Assembly (NCBI GenBank): GCA_026710155.1
Contig: JAPORQ010000018.1
Span: 1 to 39,452, forward strand
DNA length: 39,452 nucleotides
Source: Paracoccaceae bacterium
GTDB taxonomy: Bacteria > Pseudomonadota > Alphaproteobacteria > Rhodobacterales > Rhodobacteraceae
Direction: 5' to 3'
The position numbers and the translations under genes are program-made. The notes under the pieces were generated by a model that was given only the letters and a program-made list of their open reading frames with translations, ran no database searches and was not told the DNA's origin. Within the stretch, counting starts at the first letter, position 1. Every line of letters starts with the position of its first letter. This document shows, piece after piece, positions 23,726-33,192 of the stretch.

Positions 23726-25852
23726 TTGATATTGATATCCAAATCAGAATCAAAGGGATCAACACTACGTTATTTCTGTTTTATTCAACCCGATGACGTT
23801 GATGAAGACCCAAGGTATGACTTTATATCACTTTCTCTCAATACAGAGGATTTTTCTTTGGATGGTACTCTTCACATTGATATTGGGATACCTGTATTGC
23901 AACCTCAAGCCCTCAAAATTTCACTATCCCCTCATCTGTCGGTTGAATATAACTCACCAAGCAGGATTTTGAACCTTCTGGAGCTCATTGCCATAGGTGG
24001 TCTATCAATGGGTACGAACCTACCCATCAAAATCGAAAATGAATCTGGTACCAGTCATTCTGACCCAACCGATGATATTGGTCTGAACCTTAATGAAATT
24101 CTGGGAATTGACAATGATCAAGAGGAATTCCTGCCGATTTCGAAACACATTGCCGAACATGGTTTGGCAGCACACATTTTGCATGATGCAGGTTCGAATT
24201 TTGCCATTGCAGAAAATATCGAGATTCTGATGGGAGAACTCGACAGTGCATTTGAATCCATTGGAATCCTGAGAGAATGCAACAAAAAATTTAGCATTAA
24301 CTTGCCAAGCGGCTTTGACAAGCTGGATTTAAAACTGGTATCGGAAGTGTTGAAATTGATTCCCAATCCCACTGCACAGACCATATGGTTTTATGGTAAT
24401 GCAGATCATCCGAACCAAAAATATCGAATACAGGCAGCGCAATCCTACCCACTACTTGCCGAATATCTCATTAAAATAGAAAAAGCTGTCGAAGCAATCG
24501 ATTCTGGTGAGCCCATTCAACCCATCATAGCCGAAGCCACCGGTTTGAACAGGGGGAAACTCAAGCGGTTAACCAAAATGGAGAGCCCAGACTCAGATGA
24601 TGAATTGGAGGATTCTCGATATGTTGATAACCACCCAATTGAGATACAACGAACCAGAAGGTTTGCATTGACCAATACCCTGAGGATAGAAACCATACTC
24701 AAGGCACTTGACAAGGTTGATACCAGTATACTTCCAAATTCATTCACCGACTGGGACAGGTTTCTTCAAATCGCCTCCGGCTGTGCTCTGACACTGGAAA
24801 ACCGATTGGGAATTTCACTCCCTGAATTGTTGAACTCCTCAAAAGGAAATTGGGAAAGATTTCATCAATCCCTTGCCCAGAATGCCAATATACCAGTCGA
24901 AGGTTTCCACCTTGACCACATTACCTTTGCTGCTTCGGATGCCCTGGAGGCCATTGATGATTTTACCCGAACCATTTTCCTTCCAAGAATCCTACTTCAT
25001 ATCCAGGCAATGGGTAAGCCCCTCCCCCAGCCAACCACATCAGATCTGCTTCAGGCCAATATCACCAGTTTCAACCTGCTGAGAGGAGAAACCACCAACC
25101 TCTTGGGTTATCTCTTCAATCTGGGATGCCGGTGGTCAAATCGTTATCCACAACTTCTTCAAATAGTAAACCCGGTGAAGGAGAAGATACCTGTCAACAA
25201 GGACTTTGAAGAAAAAAGAAGGAATAATTCCTGGCCAAAACTCACCAATGACTTTATTACCAACAATGATCTGGTCGTACACAATTTAACAACCATGGCA
25301 TCATTGAAGGAAGAATCCGATCGGCTTGATCATTGTGTTGGAAACCTGTACGTGAACTCTGCCAAGAAGGGTCGATGTCATATTTTTTCTGTCCGGAGTC
25401 CAGATGGAACCACAAGCTTTTCAACATTCGAGGTTCGCCCCCCAAGCACCAAGGATCCAATTCTGGAGTTGAACCGGGTGACCGTCTGTCAACACAAGGG
25501 TAAGAAAAACAGGGTGCCACCGAAAAAGAGCATGGAAGCGCTTTCCCAATGGGTAAATGAGATCAAATCAGGACATCTTGAATTAAATCTCGAGGAAGTA
25601 ATTGACTGGAAAATTGAAGTCAACAAGAGAAGGGATCATGACAAGTTTCATAGGTCAGGTCTACTTACCCCCAGGTTTGCCTGGCAAAGGATACTTGGTG
25701 AGAATTGGGACAAACCCGATATTAACATGCAACTCTGGCGTGAATGGCAAAAACATCTCCTAAGTGGGAAAATCTCAAAAAGCGGTGGTTCTGAAATCCT
25801 TTTGAAAAGTCCGATCTCTCAAAATTTTCTCGCAACATTTACACCCAAATAA
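23726..25852 (+). CDS. PcfJ-domain protein, function unknown
   Basis: A 708-residue protein. The only recognised part is near the C-terminus: SLKEESDRLDHCVGNLYV (about 527-543, with Cys537) followed by CHIFSVRSPDG, SFSTFEVRP and VTVCQHKGKKNR. This is the core of the PcfJ family, named after a gene on an enterococcal conjugative plasmid and found on mobile and some chromosomal loci. The middle (AQSYPLLAEYLIKIEKAVEA, IAEATGLNRGKLKRL) also resembles alphaproteobacterial members. An acidic patch MESPDSDDELEDS lies near 290. No ATG is available early in the frame: the start used is TTG 23726 and is uncertain. No mobile-element genes adjoin it, so it appears chromosomal. Confidence 0.7.
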   Translation: MILISKSESKGSTLRYFCFIQPDDVDEDPRYDFISLSLNTEDFSLDGTLHIDIGIPVLQPQALKISLSPHLSVEYNSPSRILNLLELIAIGGLSMGTNLPIKIENESGTSHSDPTDDIGLNLNEILGIDNDQEEFLPISKHIAEHGLAAHILHDAGSNFAIAENIEILMGELDSAFESIGILRECNKKFSINLPSGFDKLDLKLVSEVLKLIPNPTAQTIWFYGNADHPNQKYRIQAAQSYPLLAEYLIKIEKAVEAIDSGEPIQPIIAEATGLNRGKLKRLTKMESPDSDDELEDSRYVDNHPIEIQRTRRFALTNTLRIETILKALDKVDTSILPNSFTDWDRFLQIASGCALTLENRLGISLPELLNSSKGNWERFHQSLAQNANIPVEGFHLDHITFAASDALEAIDDFTRTIFLPRILLHIQAMGKPLPQPTTSDLLQANITSFNLLRGETTNLLGYLFNLGCRWSNRYPQLLQIVNPVKEKIPVNKDFEEKRRNNSWPKLTNDFITNNDLVVHNLTTMASLKEESDRLDHCVGNLYVNSAKKGRCHIFSVRSPDGTTSFSTFEVRPPSTKDPILELNRVTVCQHKGKKNRVPPKKSMEALSQWVNEIKSGHLELNLEEVIDWKIEVNKRRDHDKFHRSGLLTPRFAWQRILGENWDKPDINMQLWREWQKHLLSGKISKSGGSEILLKSPISQNFLATFTPK

Positions 25853-25988
25853 CCTGAATGTACGAATTTAACCCTCAACGCAAACCATATCCATCGTTTT
25901 AAATTACTCTTTCGGTTTTTTTTGCAGATTAAATTTTTCCTTTGCAATTATCCTAAATACCTCTATTCGGATTATTGGCAGTTAATCT

Positions 25989-26015
25989 CGACTGTTATAA
26001 CAATAAAAACAGTCG
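25989..26015. promoter_or_regulatory. Inverted repeat upstream of the autotransporter
   Basis: CGACTGTT (25989-25996) and AACAGTCG (26008-26015) are perfect 8-bp arms with an 11-nt AT-rich spacer. They lie immediately before the first possible start codon (26022). This could be an operator or a 5'-UTR hairpin controlling translation; no T-run follows, so it is not a terminator. Confidence 0.5.
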
Positions 26016-26021
26016 GAATTA

Positions 26022-28622
26022 ATGCACTGCTCTTCTACCCATGAATTCTACCATTGTGTCATGTTTGTTTTCAAACCTTGCATGAGAATACTTCCATTTC
26101 TAGTCGTACCTTTTCTTGTCCCTGCAAATTATTCCGGAGCCCAGATTACCTGTGACAATGATCCAAAGGTTATTGATGCTTCTTCTGACACCAGCAACGG
26201 AATTGAATGTTCAGATAATGACGACGCTGAAATAATCCTTGAAAATGGAGTGGGGATAGAACCGACCACCAACCCCGGAATATCGATTTCGAATAGTGAG
26301 GATTTTACCGTCACCGCCAAAGGTGATGCCTTGATAAAAACAGCAGGTGATTCTCAGCATGGTGTTGTTGGCAATGCAACAAAAGGATTGACCCTTGTAT
26401 TGGATGATATTGAATTGGAGGGGAAAGGGGTTAATGGCATTTGGGTTCAATTCGATCCTTCAGCCCCCGGTAGTTTGATTGCAATCGAGGTTGATAGCAT
26501 CACCTTATCCAACATTGACCAATTTAATTCAATAGATGATTTTGCAGGCATTCAGGTACGATCATCAGGTCGGGTTGATATAACCTCGACAGGGAAAATT
26601 TCTACCAAGGCCAATTTTGTAGATGGCATCCTGATTCAAAATTCGGGTGATTCCAATGGGGGTAACATTGATATTTCCGTAAAGGATATTGAAACACAAG
26701 GGAATGAAGCCGACGGTATTCGCATTTCTTCAATAGGTTATGAACAATCCTTGGAAAAGGAAATCGACATTACTGTCAACGGAACAATCAGGACTGAAGG
26801 TATGTCTGCTCATGGTATCATTGTGGAAATTGCCGATTCAAACATCAAGGTTGACATAAATCCTGGAGGGGAAGTAATTGCCGAAAACACCGATACCAAT
26901 ACTTATGCACTGGTACTTGCAGGCACACAACATGGTGGCAGTATTATTGAAAACAAGACCGCTGTAGTTCAAAACATGGGACTGGTCAATGGCAACATCC
27001 TGATGGAGGGTTGTGCGCAGTTCAACAACCATGGCACAACTATTTCACAGGGTTCGATAGAAATTTCATCGACAAACTGTGATACACTTGGAATGGAGTC
27101 AGGCTTCTTTAATTTCGGCACTTTGGATGTTGGTGGGAAAAATGAATTCAAAACGACAAAATTTGCAGGGTCCTATATCCAGACAAGTAAAGGCAAACTG
27201 AAAATTGATGTTGATTGGTCCGAGGATAATATAGACCTCCTTTCTATTGATGGAAATGCAAATCTGGATGGGAATCTGATTGTAAACTCCTTTGGCTTTC
27301 CCGATTTATCCCAATATAACTTTATTAGAGGAGTTGATTTTTCTGGTCAGGAAATCAAGTCGTTGGTTTTCATTGATACAAGACCAAATGGCTCCAAAAC
27401 TGGTGATATTAATGGAACCTTTGAAAACATTACCCGCACCTCAGTACTTCTTTCAACCAAAATAACGAAGTCAGATGATAATTCTGAATTAGAGTTGGTC
27501 CTTGAATTTGGTGATGGGCTAGGGCGGCTCAACAGAAATCAAACCAATGTCTTTTGGGGTTTGAACGACTCTAGGTCACTTAGCAGTGATATTGATGAAG
27601 TGTTTTTGGATTTATTCGAGGAAGTTAAATTATCCAATTTGCAAAAAACCTTGGACTCCTTTGGTAATGAAATCGCTGGAGCAATCGTGCGTTCTGAATT
27701 CCGGAATTTGGACCGTCTGTCCCTTCCCAATGATTACTGTGAAAACAAACCAACTGGGCAAGCAGATGAATTCAACACCCTCCCAGCAAAGGAATGCAAA
27801 TTCTTCACAGCAAGCATACTTCGTGGGTCCCATTCAGGTAATTTTGAACAAAGGGATCATGATGTCAATTTGCTTGAAGGTACCTTCAGATTACCACTTC
27901 TTGAAAATTGGTCAGATGGGCAAATCCAGCTATTGGGGAAAATCAATAAAACTCGCATTGAACTTTCTGATTTTGCCAAATCCGATGGGCATTTCGGAAC
28001 TTTGGGATTGGGTTATTACCAAGAGGGGAAATACGGCAAACTATCATTGCTTGCCCATTTGGGAAAGGGATCCCACAAGATTTCAAGAAGTTTTACGGCC
28101 GTAGACAACTCTTTAACTTCCAAAGGAACCCTGGATACCCGTTCAGCTGGAATTTCGGCAGAAATTTCCAACTCCTTTGAAATTTGGAATGGTACTTTAA
28201 ACTGGTACGCGCGGGCTGGTTATTCTGGTGTTAAAAGTAAATCCTATTCTGAGACCGGTGGTGAGGATTTTTCCCTGATTGTGGACAAAACCTCAACAAA
28301 ATCCCTTGTCATTAATCCAAGGTTTCAATTTGTTGGCCAAAACAGGAATTTCCAAACCTTGGATATCCAACCGGTGATTGGGGGTGGTATAGTGCATAGA
28401 ACAAAACCCGAAATTGAATTCAACTCAAAATTTGAAGCTGGTGGAGATAAAATATTGTCCACAACAGTATTGCCCAAAACCGAATTCAACTATTTCCTTG
28501 GTTTCAAACTCTCCAGACCGGACAGTAACCTCAAAGGTGAGATGGGATATTCCGGGTATTTCTCCAATAACGAATCTCTTTCCGGAGATAGTTTATCAGC
28601 CAAATTGACCGCGCATTTCTAA
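26022..28622 (+). CDS. Autotransporter (type Va secretion) with beta-barrel C-terminus
   Basis: An 866-residue open frame. The real start is probably one of the internal Mets: 26061 (MFVFKPC) or 26082 (MRILPFLVVPFLVPANYSGA), the latter beginning a standard Sec signal peptide cut near SGA-QITCD. The passenger (to about residue 560) is rich in GDxLIKTAGDSQHG, GINGIWVQ- and ADGIRISS-type beta-helix turns, with few cysteines. The C-terminal 280 residues (from about 590, KECKFFTASILRGSHSGNF onward) form the barrel, ending in the aromatic SAKLTAHF signature with terminal Phe recognised by the BAM complex. The passenger would be displayed on or released from the outer membrane; no protease triad was seen. 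It has its own promoter region with an inverted repeat. Confidence 0.85.
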   Translation: MHCSSTHEFYHCVMFVFKPCMRILPFLVVPFLVPANYSGAQITCDNDPKVIDASSDTSNGIECSDNDDAEIILENGVGIEPTTNPGISISNSEDFTVTAKGDALIKTAGDSQHGVVGNATKGLTLVLDDIELEGKGVNGIWVQFDPSAPGSLIAIEVDSITLSNIDQFNSIDDFAGIQVRSSGRVDITSTGKISTKANFVDGILIQNSGDSNGGNIDISVKDIETQGNEADGIRISSIGYEQSLEKEIDITVNGTIRTEGMSAHGIIVEIADSNIKVDINPGGEVIAENTDTNTYALVLAGTQHGGSIIENKTAVVQNMGLVNGNILMEGCAQFNNHGTTISQGSIEISSTNCDTLGMESGFFNFGTLDVGGKNEFKTTKFAGSYIQTSKGKLKIDVDWSEDNIDLLSIDGNANLDGNLIVNSFGFPDLSQYNFIRGVDFSGQEIKSLVFIDTRPNGSKTGDINGTFENITRTSVLLSTKITKSDDNSELELVLEFGDGLGRLNRNQTNVFWGLNDSRSLSSDIDEVFLDLFEEVKLSNLQKTLDSFGNEIAGAIVRSEFRNLDRLSLPNDYCENKPTGQADEFNTLPAKECKFFTASILRGSHSGNFEQRDHDVNLLEGTFRLPLLENWSDGQIQLLGKINKTRIELSDFAKSDGHFGTLGLGYYQEGKYGKLSLLAHLGKGSHKISRSFTAVDNSLTSKGTLDTRSAGISAEISNSFEIWNGTLNWYARAGYSGVKSKSYSETGGEDFSLIVDKTSTKSLVINPRFQFVGQNRNFQTLDIQPVIGGGIVHRTKPEIEFNSKFEAGGDKILSTTVLPKTEFNYFLGFKLSRPDSNLKGEMGYSGYFSNNESLSGDSLSAKLTAHF

Positions 28623-29099
28623 TTTATTTTGAGATATAACACCAATTCTGAAAACCTAACCAGATACAGGCTTCAGTTCACCATGACAAAAACCGGTAGG
28701 GTTTGCACATGACATTTAAGCAATACTTCCTTTTGAAGTTACGTTCTTTACCTACGGTATCAAAGAAATCAAGAATGTTTCCATGATGCGATGGCACTTT
28801 GGCTTCTCTATGTATTTACACAGTTGGTCAAACCAGTAATTGTAATCTTCATAATAACTTCCAAATAACATCCAGTTTATAATTAAACAGCAGTGTTGAT
28901 TATGCTAAAGAACCGTTTCGCAGGAGCAAACTATTCTTTGGGGACATTTCTTTCGCATATTTTTGCCGGATTTAATTCCGTGATCGCCTACTGTTTTCAA
29001 TACCGATATATTCTGACCATGGTTTAATGGTCTAACTCAACGGAAGAAATTCTGTTCAGGTGTTTGGCTCTTTAGGAATCGTGACAGGACGGAATCTTG
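28623..29099. other. Gene-poor stretch with a possible eroded minus-strand protein
   Basis: On the minus strand, one frame reads NWMLFGSYYEDYNYWFDQLC and then KYIEKPKCHRIMETF. The next frame carries on LDFFDTVGKERNFKRKYCLN and VMCKPYRFLSW. Together this reads like one protein broken by a frameshift (about 28690-28885). I do not recognise it. No other structure stands out. Confidence 0.3.
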
Positions 29100-29580
29100 T
29101 CACTCAGTACGGTTCTTCATTGTAACCCATATCGCAAATGCCGTTCTATGCTTACTTTCCAATTGTTGAAACTTTTTAATTGCAACTTCGGCTATGGCAA
29201 TGGTACTGAGAACCTCGTGATGCCTGAATTTTTTATCTGGATCATAATCAGCTGTATGGCGTTGTTTCTGAAAATCCACATAATTACGAGCAAAATCCTG
29301 AATGTCTATGGGGAAATCCCTCGATCTCTCTTTTGTCACATTGCTTACTGGCCAAACCATGTTCGACGGCACGATAAGCCTGTTTCCAGACACGTTGACG
29401 CGGCCTCGAGTCTTACCAACTAGACAATCAGCACCATTCCGGCAAATAGTATTGAACATCGCATAATAGGCCGTACTCACAGCCTGCTTGAGATCGGCTT
29501 GGTGTGGTTTACCCTTTCAACCTTTTCCTACCAATCGTTGGGCAATGGAAATGAGATTGCAGGGTTGCGAAATCAGCTTG
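29100..29580 (-). pseudogene. HEPN-domain protein gene with in-frame stop and paired frameshifts
   Basis: The 3' frame encodes the HEPN-like motif VSTAYYAMFNTICRNGADCL and ends AIKKFQQLESKHRTAFAIWV and on to NRTE, with DFQKQRHTADYDP between. In proteins I recall of this family the middle reads WRQAYRAVEHGFA...; here that segment (WKQAYRAVEHGLASKQCDK, about 29310-29388) is found only in another frame, so two compensating indels flank it. Upstream, in frame, KGKPHQADLKQA precedes the GTG at 29480, then TGA at 29517-29519, then LISIAQRLVGKG. The N-terminus is therefore cut by a nonsense codon. HEPN proteins are often ribonuclease toxins. The open 126-codon frame from 29480 exists but would make a scrambled protein. 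Confidence 0.65.
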
Positions 29581-29835
29581 TTCAGGGATAATGTATGAAA
29601 ACAGAGGGTAATGGGATGCATACAAATCTGCGAATGATTGACGTAACAATCTGGGTAGGCTGACGGCTTTTTCTGGATCGATCCGGTCGTTTTCGGCCTT
29701 GTAAACTACCCAGATTCGCAGGATGGGATTGCCATCAATATCCTCGTCTTCTTCGGTTTTTAATTGAACCATCTCTGCTGGAGCCAAGTGCTGTTGTACA
29801 AATACTTTTAAAGTATCATCTATGTTTTTCTGCAC
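29509..29835 (-). CDS. Conserved-looking small protein paired with the HEPN gene
   Basis: A 108-residue acidic protein with no motif I can name. It reads like a family I have seen next to HEPN genes of this type (pattern TEDEDxDGxPILRIxVVY followed by LDPEKAVSLPRLLR), but that is recall, not a search. It could be a toxin-neutralising partner or a nucleotidyltransferase-like remnant. It precedes the HEPN frame on the same strand and overlaps its 5' end, as expected for a two-gene toxin-antitoxin-like unit. The extreme C-terminus (CPTIGRKRLKG) lies in the overlap and may differ from the ancestral end. Confidence 0.55.
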   Translation of the reverse strand: MQKNIDDTLKVFVQQHLAPAEMVQLKTEEDEDIDGNPILRIWVVYKAENDRIDPEKAVSLPRLLRQSFADLYASHYPLFSYIIPEQADFATLQSHFHCPTIGRKRLKG

Positions 29836-30262
29836 GGTCAGTCCACTTTACTCACTAAATATAGTTTTCAAAACATTTCAAGCCAGGCAAAAGATCTTTA
29901 AATACCAATTCGACAAGATAAAGAATCATGGCACTGAACCAACCAATGGCTAAGTTTGCAGCCCCAGAACCATCACATATATGACCTTGATCAGGCGTAA
30001 TCGGTGTTATTCCTCTTGATATACAAATTCTATATATTTTGGATTGGCCTATAGGTTATGATTTAGTTGAAATGGTATAAGTTGCTTCTTCGGCTTCTTC
30101 AAAATGTAAATCAACAATTTTAATACCTGAATAGTTACGAAAATATTTTGATTTTTAATATCGGTTTCATACTTAATAACAATGGTACCTTTCTTGATTA
30201 TTGTATGGATAACTACAAATTGGGTAATCTAGATTGTCAACTCCTAGAACAATTACGAATTA
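29836..30262. other. Intergenic stretch containing the left inverted repeat
   Basis: AT-rich, no coding frame of note. Positions 30051-30080 hold one arm of the 30-bp inverted repeat described separately. The promoter of the amidotransferase-like gene should lie at its right end, but no clear consensus was picked out. Confidence 0.45.
30051..30080 (-). repeat. Left arm of a 30-bp inverted repeat
   Basis: Reverse-complemented, this begins TATACCATTT-like and ends ATAACCTATAG. It matches 31115-31144 in 28 of 30 positions, in opposite orientation. The pair flanks the class I amidotransferase gene at a distance of about 1.1 kb. It may be two copies of a small dispersed element or the ends of a non-autonomous transposon; no target-site duplication was evident. 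Confidence 0.65.
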
Positions 30263-31060
30263 ATGATAGAATCAGAAATAATGACCCGGCCAGTAGTTGG
30301 GATAACAGGTAATTTCTATTACCTCGAAGGTGATTACCCCGTACAATCAACAGGAACTATGAATACCAAGGCGATTTCACGTGTCGCCAATGCGATTCCT
30401 CTCATAATCCCTTCCGACCCTACACATTTCACCACAGAAGAACTGATGGATAATTTTGATGGTTTCCTGTTTACGGGAGGTAAGCCCAACATTCACCCAG
30501 AAGAATACGGTGAGGAACCAACTCCAGCACATGGTGATTTTGATCGAAACAGGGATCGTGTCACCCTGCCCCTGATTCGGGAATGTGTAAAAAGAGGCCA
30601 ACCGATTCTGGGGGTATGCAGAGGCTTTCAGGAATTTAATGTGGCATTTGGTGGCACCCTTCACCCCGAGATCAGGGACTTGCCCGGGATCATGAACCAT
30701 CGCATGCCTCCCGAAGGTTCTGTGGATGAGAAATTTGCCCTTCGCCATTCGGTTGAATTCAATGAAGGAAGTATTTTCAAAAAAATAATGCCATCTGGAA
30801 CAGTCCAGGTAAATTCTTTGCATGGACAGGGAATCAAAACATGTGGTCCAAGGGTAATTATCGAAGGATACGCTCCAGATGGAACACCGGAAGCCATTTC
30901 AATCAAGGACAATATTGGCTTTTCACTCGCCGTTCAATGGCACCCGGAATATAATTCCACTAGAGATCCTGTTTCATTGGGGTTATTCAAGGCCTTTGGG
31001 GAAGCCTTGCTTGAATGGAAGAAAATGAAACAAAATTCACCTAAAAGGATGGTAGCCTGA
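30263..31060 (+). CDS. Class I glutamine amidotransferase-like hydrolase (peptidase C26, PuuD-like)
   Basis: A 265-residue hydrolase of the gamma-glutamyl-GABA hydrolase type, which splits gamma-glutamyl amides such as those of polyamine breakdown. The nucleophile elbow is Cys119 in GVCRGFQEFN, and the catalytic His227-Glu229 lies in VQWHPEY. Other family landmarks are FTGGKPNIHPEEYG (oxyanion region), NSLHGQGIK and AYPDGTPEAI-like YAPDGTPEAI. Start ATG 30263; a second Met at 30281 is possible. It is isolated from polyamine genes, so the substrate is open. The gene lies between two inverted 30-bp repeats. Confidence 0.88.
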   Translation: MIESEIMTRPVVGITGNFYYLEGDYPVQSTGTMNTKAISRVANAIPLIIPSDPTHFTTEELMDNFDGFLFTGGKPNIHPEEYGEEPTPAHGDFDRNRDRVTLPLIRECVKRGQPILGVCRGFQEFNVAFGGTLHPEIRDLPGIMNHRMPPEGSVDEKFALRHSVEFNEGSIFKKIMPSGTVQVNSLHGQGIKTCGPRVIIEGYAPDGTPEAISIKDNIGFSLAVQWHPEYNSTRDPVSLGLFKAFGEALLEWKKMKQNSPKRMVA

Positions 31061-31114
31061 TAATTTAGATACCTTGCTTTGTTGCATTCTCATTCATTTA
31101 TGATCCGTGTACTA

Positions 31115-31144
31115 ATACCATTTTAACTAAATAATAACCTATAG
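31115..31144 (+). repeat. Right arm of a 30-bp inverted repeat
   Basis: Reads ATACCATTT, then AACTAAAT and ATAACCTATAG with single variable bases between. It is the inverted partner of 30051-30080 (28 of 30 identical). It lies 55 bp after the amidotransferase stop. Confidence 0.65.
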
Positions 31145-31343
31145 AAGGTCCTCCTAGACAAGCCGAAAAACGATTTTACTTATCACTATGAGTACTTATT
31201 TGTGAAGGTTTCGGGGATCTAAATATAATTGTGAGTTGGCTCAAGGCTATGGATCATTAATTTGATGAATTGGTATGATCTGATCGTTGCTAGCAATCAA
31301 GTAAGTGAATATTTAGGCATAAAATTTAGGATTTTATTTTCTG

Positions 31344-32825
31344 ATGGAAACAAAACTAAGAGAACCAGAATCCAGGATTATAGTTGGTACCAAAGATAAT
31401 TGGGAAATGGTTATAGGATTGGAAGTCCATGCACAAGTTGTATCGAATGCCAAGCTTTTTTCTTCCTCTTCGACTACTTTTGGCACATCACCCAACAGCA
31501 ATGTGGATTTTGTAGATGCAGCAATGCCAGGCATGTTACCTGTTCTGAATGAGTTTTGTGTTGAACAGGCGATAAAAACCGGGTTGGGCCTCAAGGCCGA
31601 GATTAATACCTATTCCGTATTTGACCGCAAGAATTATTTCTATCCCGACCTTCCACAGGGATACCAGATTTCTCAGCTCTATCATCCTTTGGTAGGGGAA
31701 GGTGAAGTGTTTATCGAGATCGAACCGGGAGTTGTCAGAAGAGTTCGAATAGAACACATCCATCTTGAACAGGATGCAGGCAAATCCATGCATGATGTCC
31801 ATCCAAGTTTTTCCTATGTTGATCTGAACCGAACGGGTATTGCCCTCATGGAAATAGTTTCCCATCCGGACTTGAGAAGCCCTGAAGAAGCAGCAGCATA
31901 TATTCTTAAGTTGCGCCAGATCATGAGATATTTGGGAACCTGTGATGGCAACATGCAAAATGGTAATCTGCGTGCCGACGTAAATGTTTCCGTAAGACCA
32001 CACGGAAGCGATGAATTATACACCCGATGCGAAATCAAAAACATGAATTCAACCAGGTTCATTCAGCTGGCAATTGACTTTGAAGCCAATCGCCAGGTTG
32101 GTATCTGGGAGGATGGCGGTACTGTATTGCAGGAAACCAGATTATATGATCCGGGAACGGGTAAAACCAGATCCATGAGGTCCAAGGAAGAAGCACATGA
32201 TTACAGGTATTTTCCATGTCCAGACCTTCTTCCACTGGTAATCGAACCGGAATGGATCGAAAGAATCAGGAGTGATATTCCGGAACTTCCTGATGAATTG
32301 AAGAAACGTTTAATCAGTCAGTATGGTATTTCCAATTATGATGCCGATGTCCTGGTATCCGAAAAGGGGAATGCCGAGTTCTTTGAACAGGTTGTGACCA
32401 ATCGAAACGGTAAACTGGCGGCCAACTGGGTAATCAACGAGCTGTTTGGAAGTTTGAACAAGGAAGGTCTCACGATAAAGGAATCCCCTATTTCACCGGA
32501 ACAGTTGGGATCGATACTTGATTTGATAGAAAATGGTGAAATTTCTGGCAAAATCGCCAAGAATTTGTTTGAAATCATTTGGTCTGAAGGTGGGGACCCC
32601 CTGAAAATCGTGGATGAGCGCCAGATGAGACAAGTGTCTGACACCGGCTCCATTGAAGCCATAATCAGGGAGGTTCTGGCGGAAAACCCGTCCCAGGTGG
32701 AAAAGTACAGGAAGAATCCAAAATTGGCTGGTTTTTTTGTAGGTCAGGTAATGAAGAAAACTGCCGGCAAGGCCAACCCTAAAATCGTTAATGAGATTCT
32801 GGGGGAAATTCTGGCGGAAATCTAA
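31344..32825 (+). CDS. gatB: Aspartyl/glutamyl-tRNA(Asn/Gln) amidotransferase subunit B
   Basis: Subunit of GatCAB, which converts Glu-tRNA(Gln) and Asp-tRNA(Asn) to the amide forms. The 493-residue protein has the family start [13 protein letters not shown] (about 20-32), [16 protein letters not shown] (about 93-108), the AGKSMHD motif and [20 protein letters not shown], and [10 protein letters not shown]; the C-terminal YqeY-like tail binds tRNA. Its first 20 residues are an extra N-terminal stretch. gatA and gatC are not in this window. It ends tail to tail with bolA: the two stops overlap by 4 nt. Confidence 0.96.
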   Translation: METKLREPESRIIVGTKDNWEMVIGLEVHAQVVSNAKLFSSSSTTFGTSPNSNVDFVDAAMPGMLPVLNEFCVEQAIKTGLGLKAEINTYSVFDRKNYFYPDLPQGYQISQLYHPLVGEGEVFIEIEPGVVRRVRIEHIHLEQDAGKSMHDVHPSFSYVDLNRTGIALMEIVSHPDLRSPEEAAAYILKLRQIMRYLGTCDGNMQNGNLRADVNVSVRPHGSDELYTRCEIKNMNSTRFIQLAIDFEANRQVGIWEDGGTVLQETRLYDPGTGKTRSMRSKEEAHDYRYFPCPDLLPLVIEPEWIERIRSDIPELPDELKKRLISQYGISNYDADVLVSEKGNAEFFEQVVTNRNGKLAANWVINELFGSLNKEGLTIKESPISPEQLGSILDLIENGEISGKIAKNLFEIIWSEGGDPLKIVDERQMRQVSDTGSIEAIIREVLAENPSQVEKYRKNPKLAGFFVGQVMKKTAGKANPKIVNEILGEILAEI

Positions 32826-33112
32826 TCACCCACTGTCCTGCCCATGCACTCTTTTAATGGCAGGATTTCAATTGAAAGTGCATGAATACGAGACATGAGT
32901 TCCGGCGTGACCGCCGTGTGCACCAACCTGTGTCGTTTTATCCTGCTGAGATTTTCGAACTTCGGGGAGGATATTCTGACATGAAAATGTGTTTCTCCGG
33001 TTTCGTTCCACCCTACATGCCCCTTGTGCAAGTGGCTTTGGTTTTCCACCTCAAGAATCTCCGGTTGAAAAAAAGTGGATAGTTTGCTATGAATTTGTTT
33101 TTTTATTTTCAT
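32822..33112 (-). CDS. bolA: BolA-family protein
   Basis: A small stress/Fe-S-linked regulator that pairs with monothiol glutaredoxins. From ATG 33112 ([15 protein letters not shown]) it is 96 residues. Family marks are [15 protein letters not shown] (the conserved His ligands), [14 protein letters not shown] and [23 protein letters not shown]. An upstream in-frame Met at 33172 adds 20 residues that do not fit the family. It is divergent from the J-domain gene and convergent with gatB. Confidence 0.95.
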   Translation of the reverse strand: MKIKKQIHSKLSTFFQPEILEVENQSHLHKGHVGWNETGETHFHVRISSPKFENLSRIKRHRLVHTAVTPELMSRIHALSIEILPLKECMGRTVGD

Positions 33113-33192
33113 TTGTTTTATCCTTTCATTCGGAAAAATATCACCGATTATACAATTTAGTTGAATTTGCAATTACTGAAGACTTTCTGGAA

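Noticed and set aside
27586-28104. 172-codon frame inside the autotransporter gene
   Set aside because: Same-strand shadow frame; the autotransporter frame has clear domain features.
32989-33192. Upstream extension of the J-domain frame
   Set aside because: It overlaps bolA antisense and carries no conserved residues; ATG 33193 fits better.
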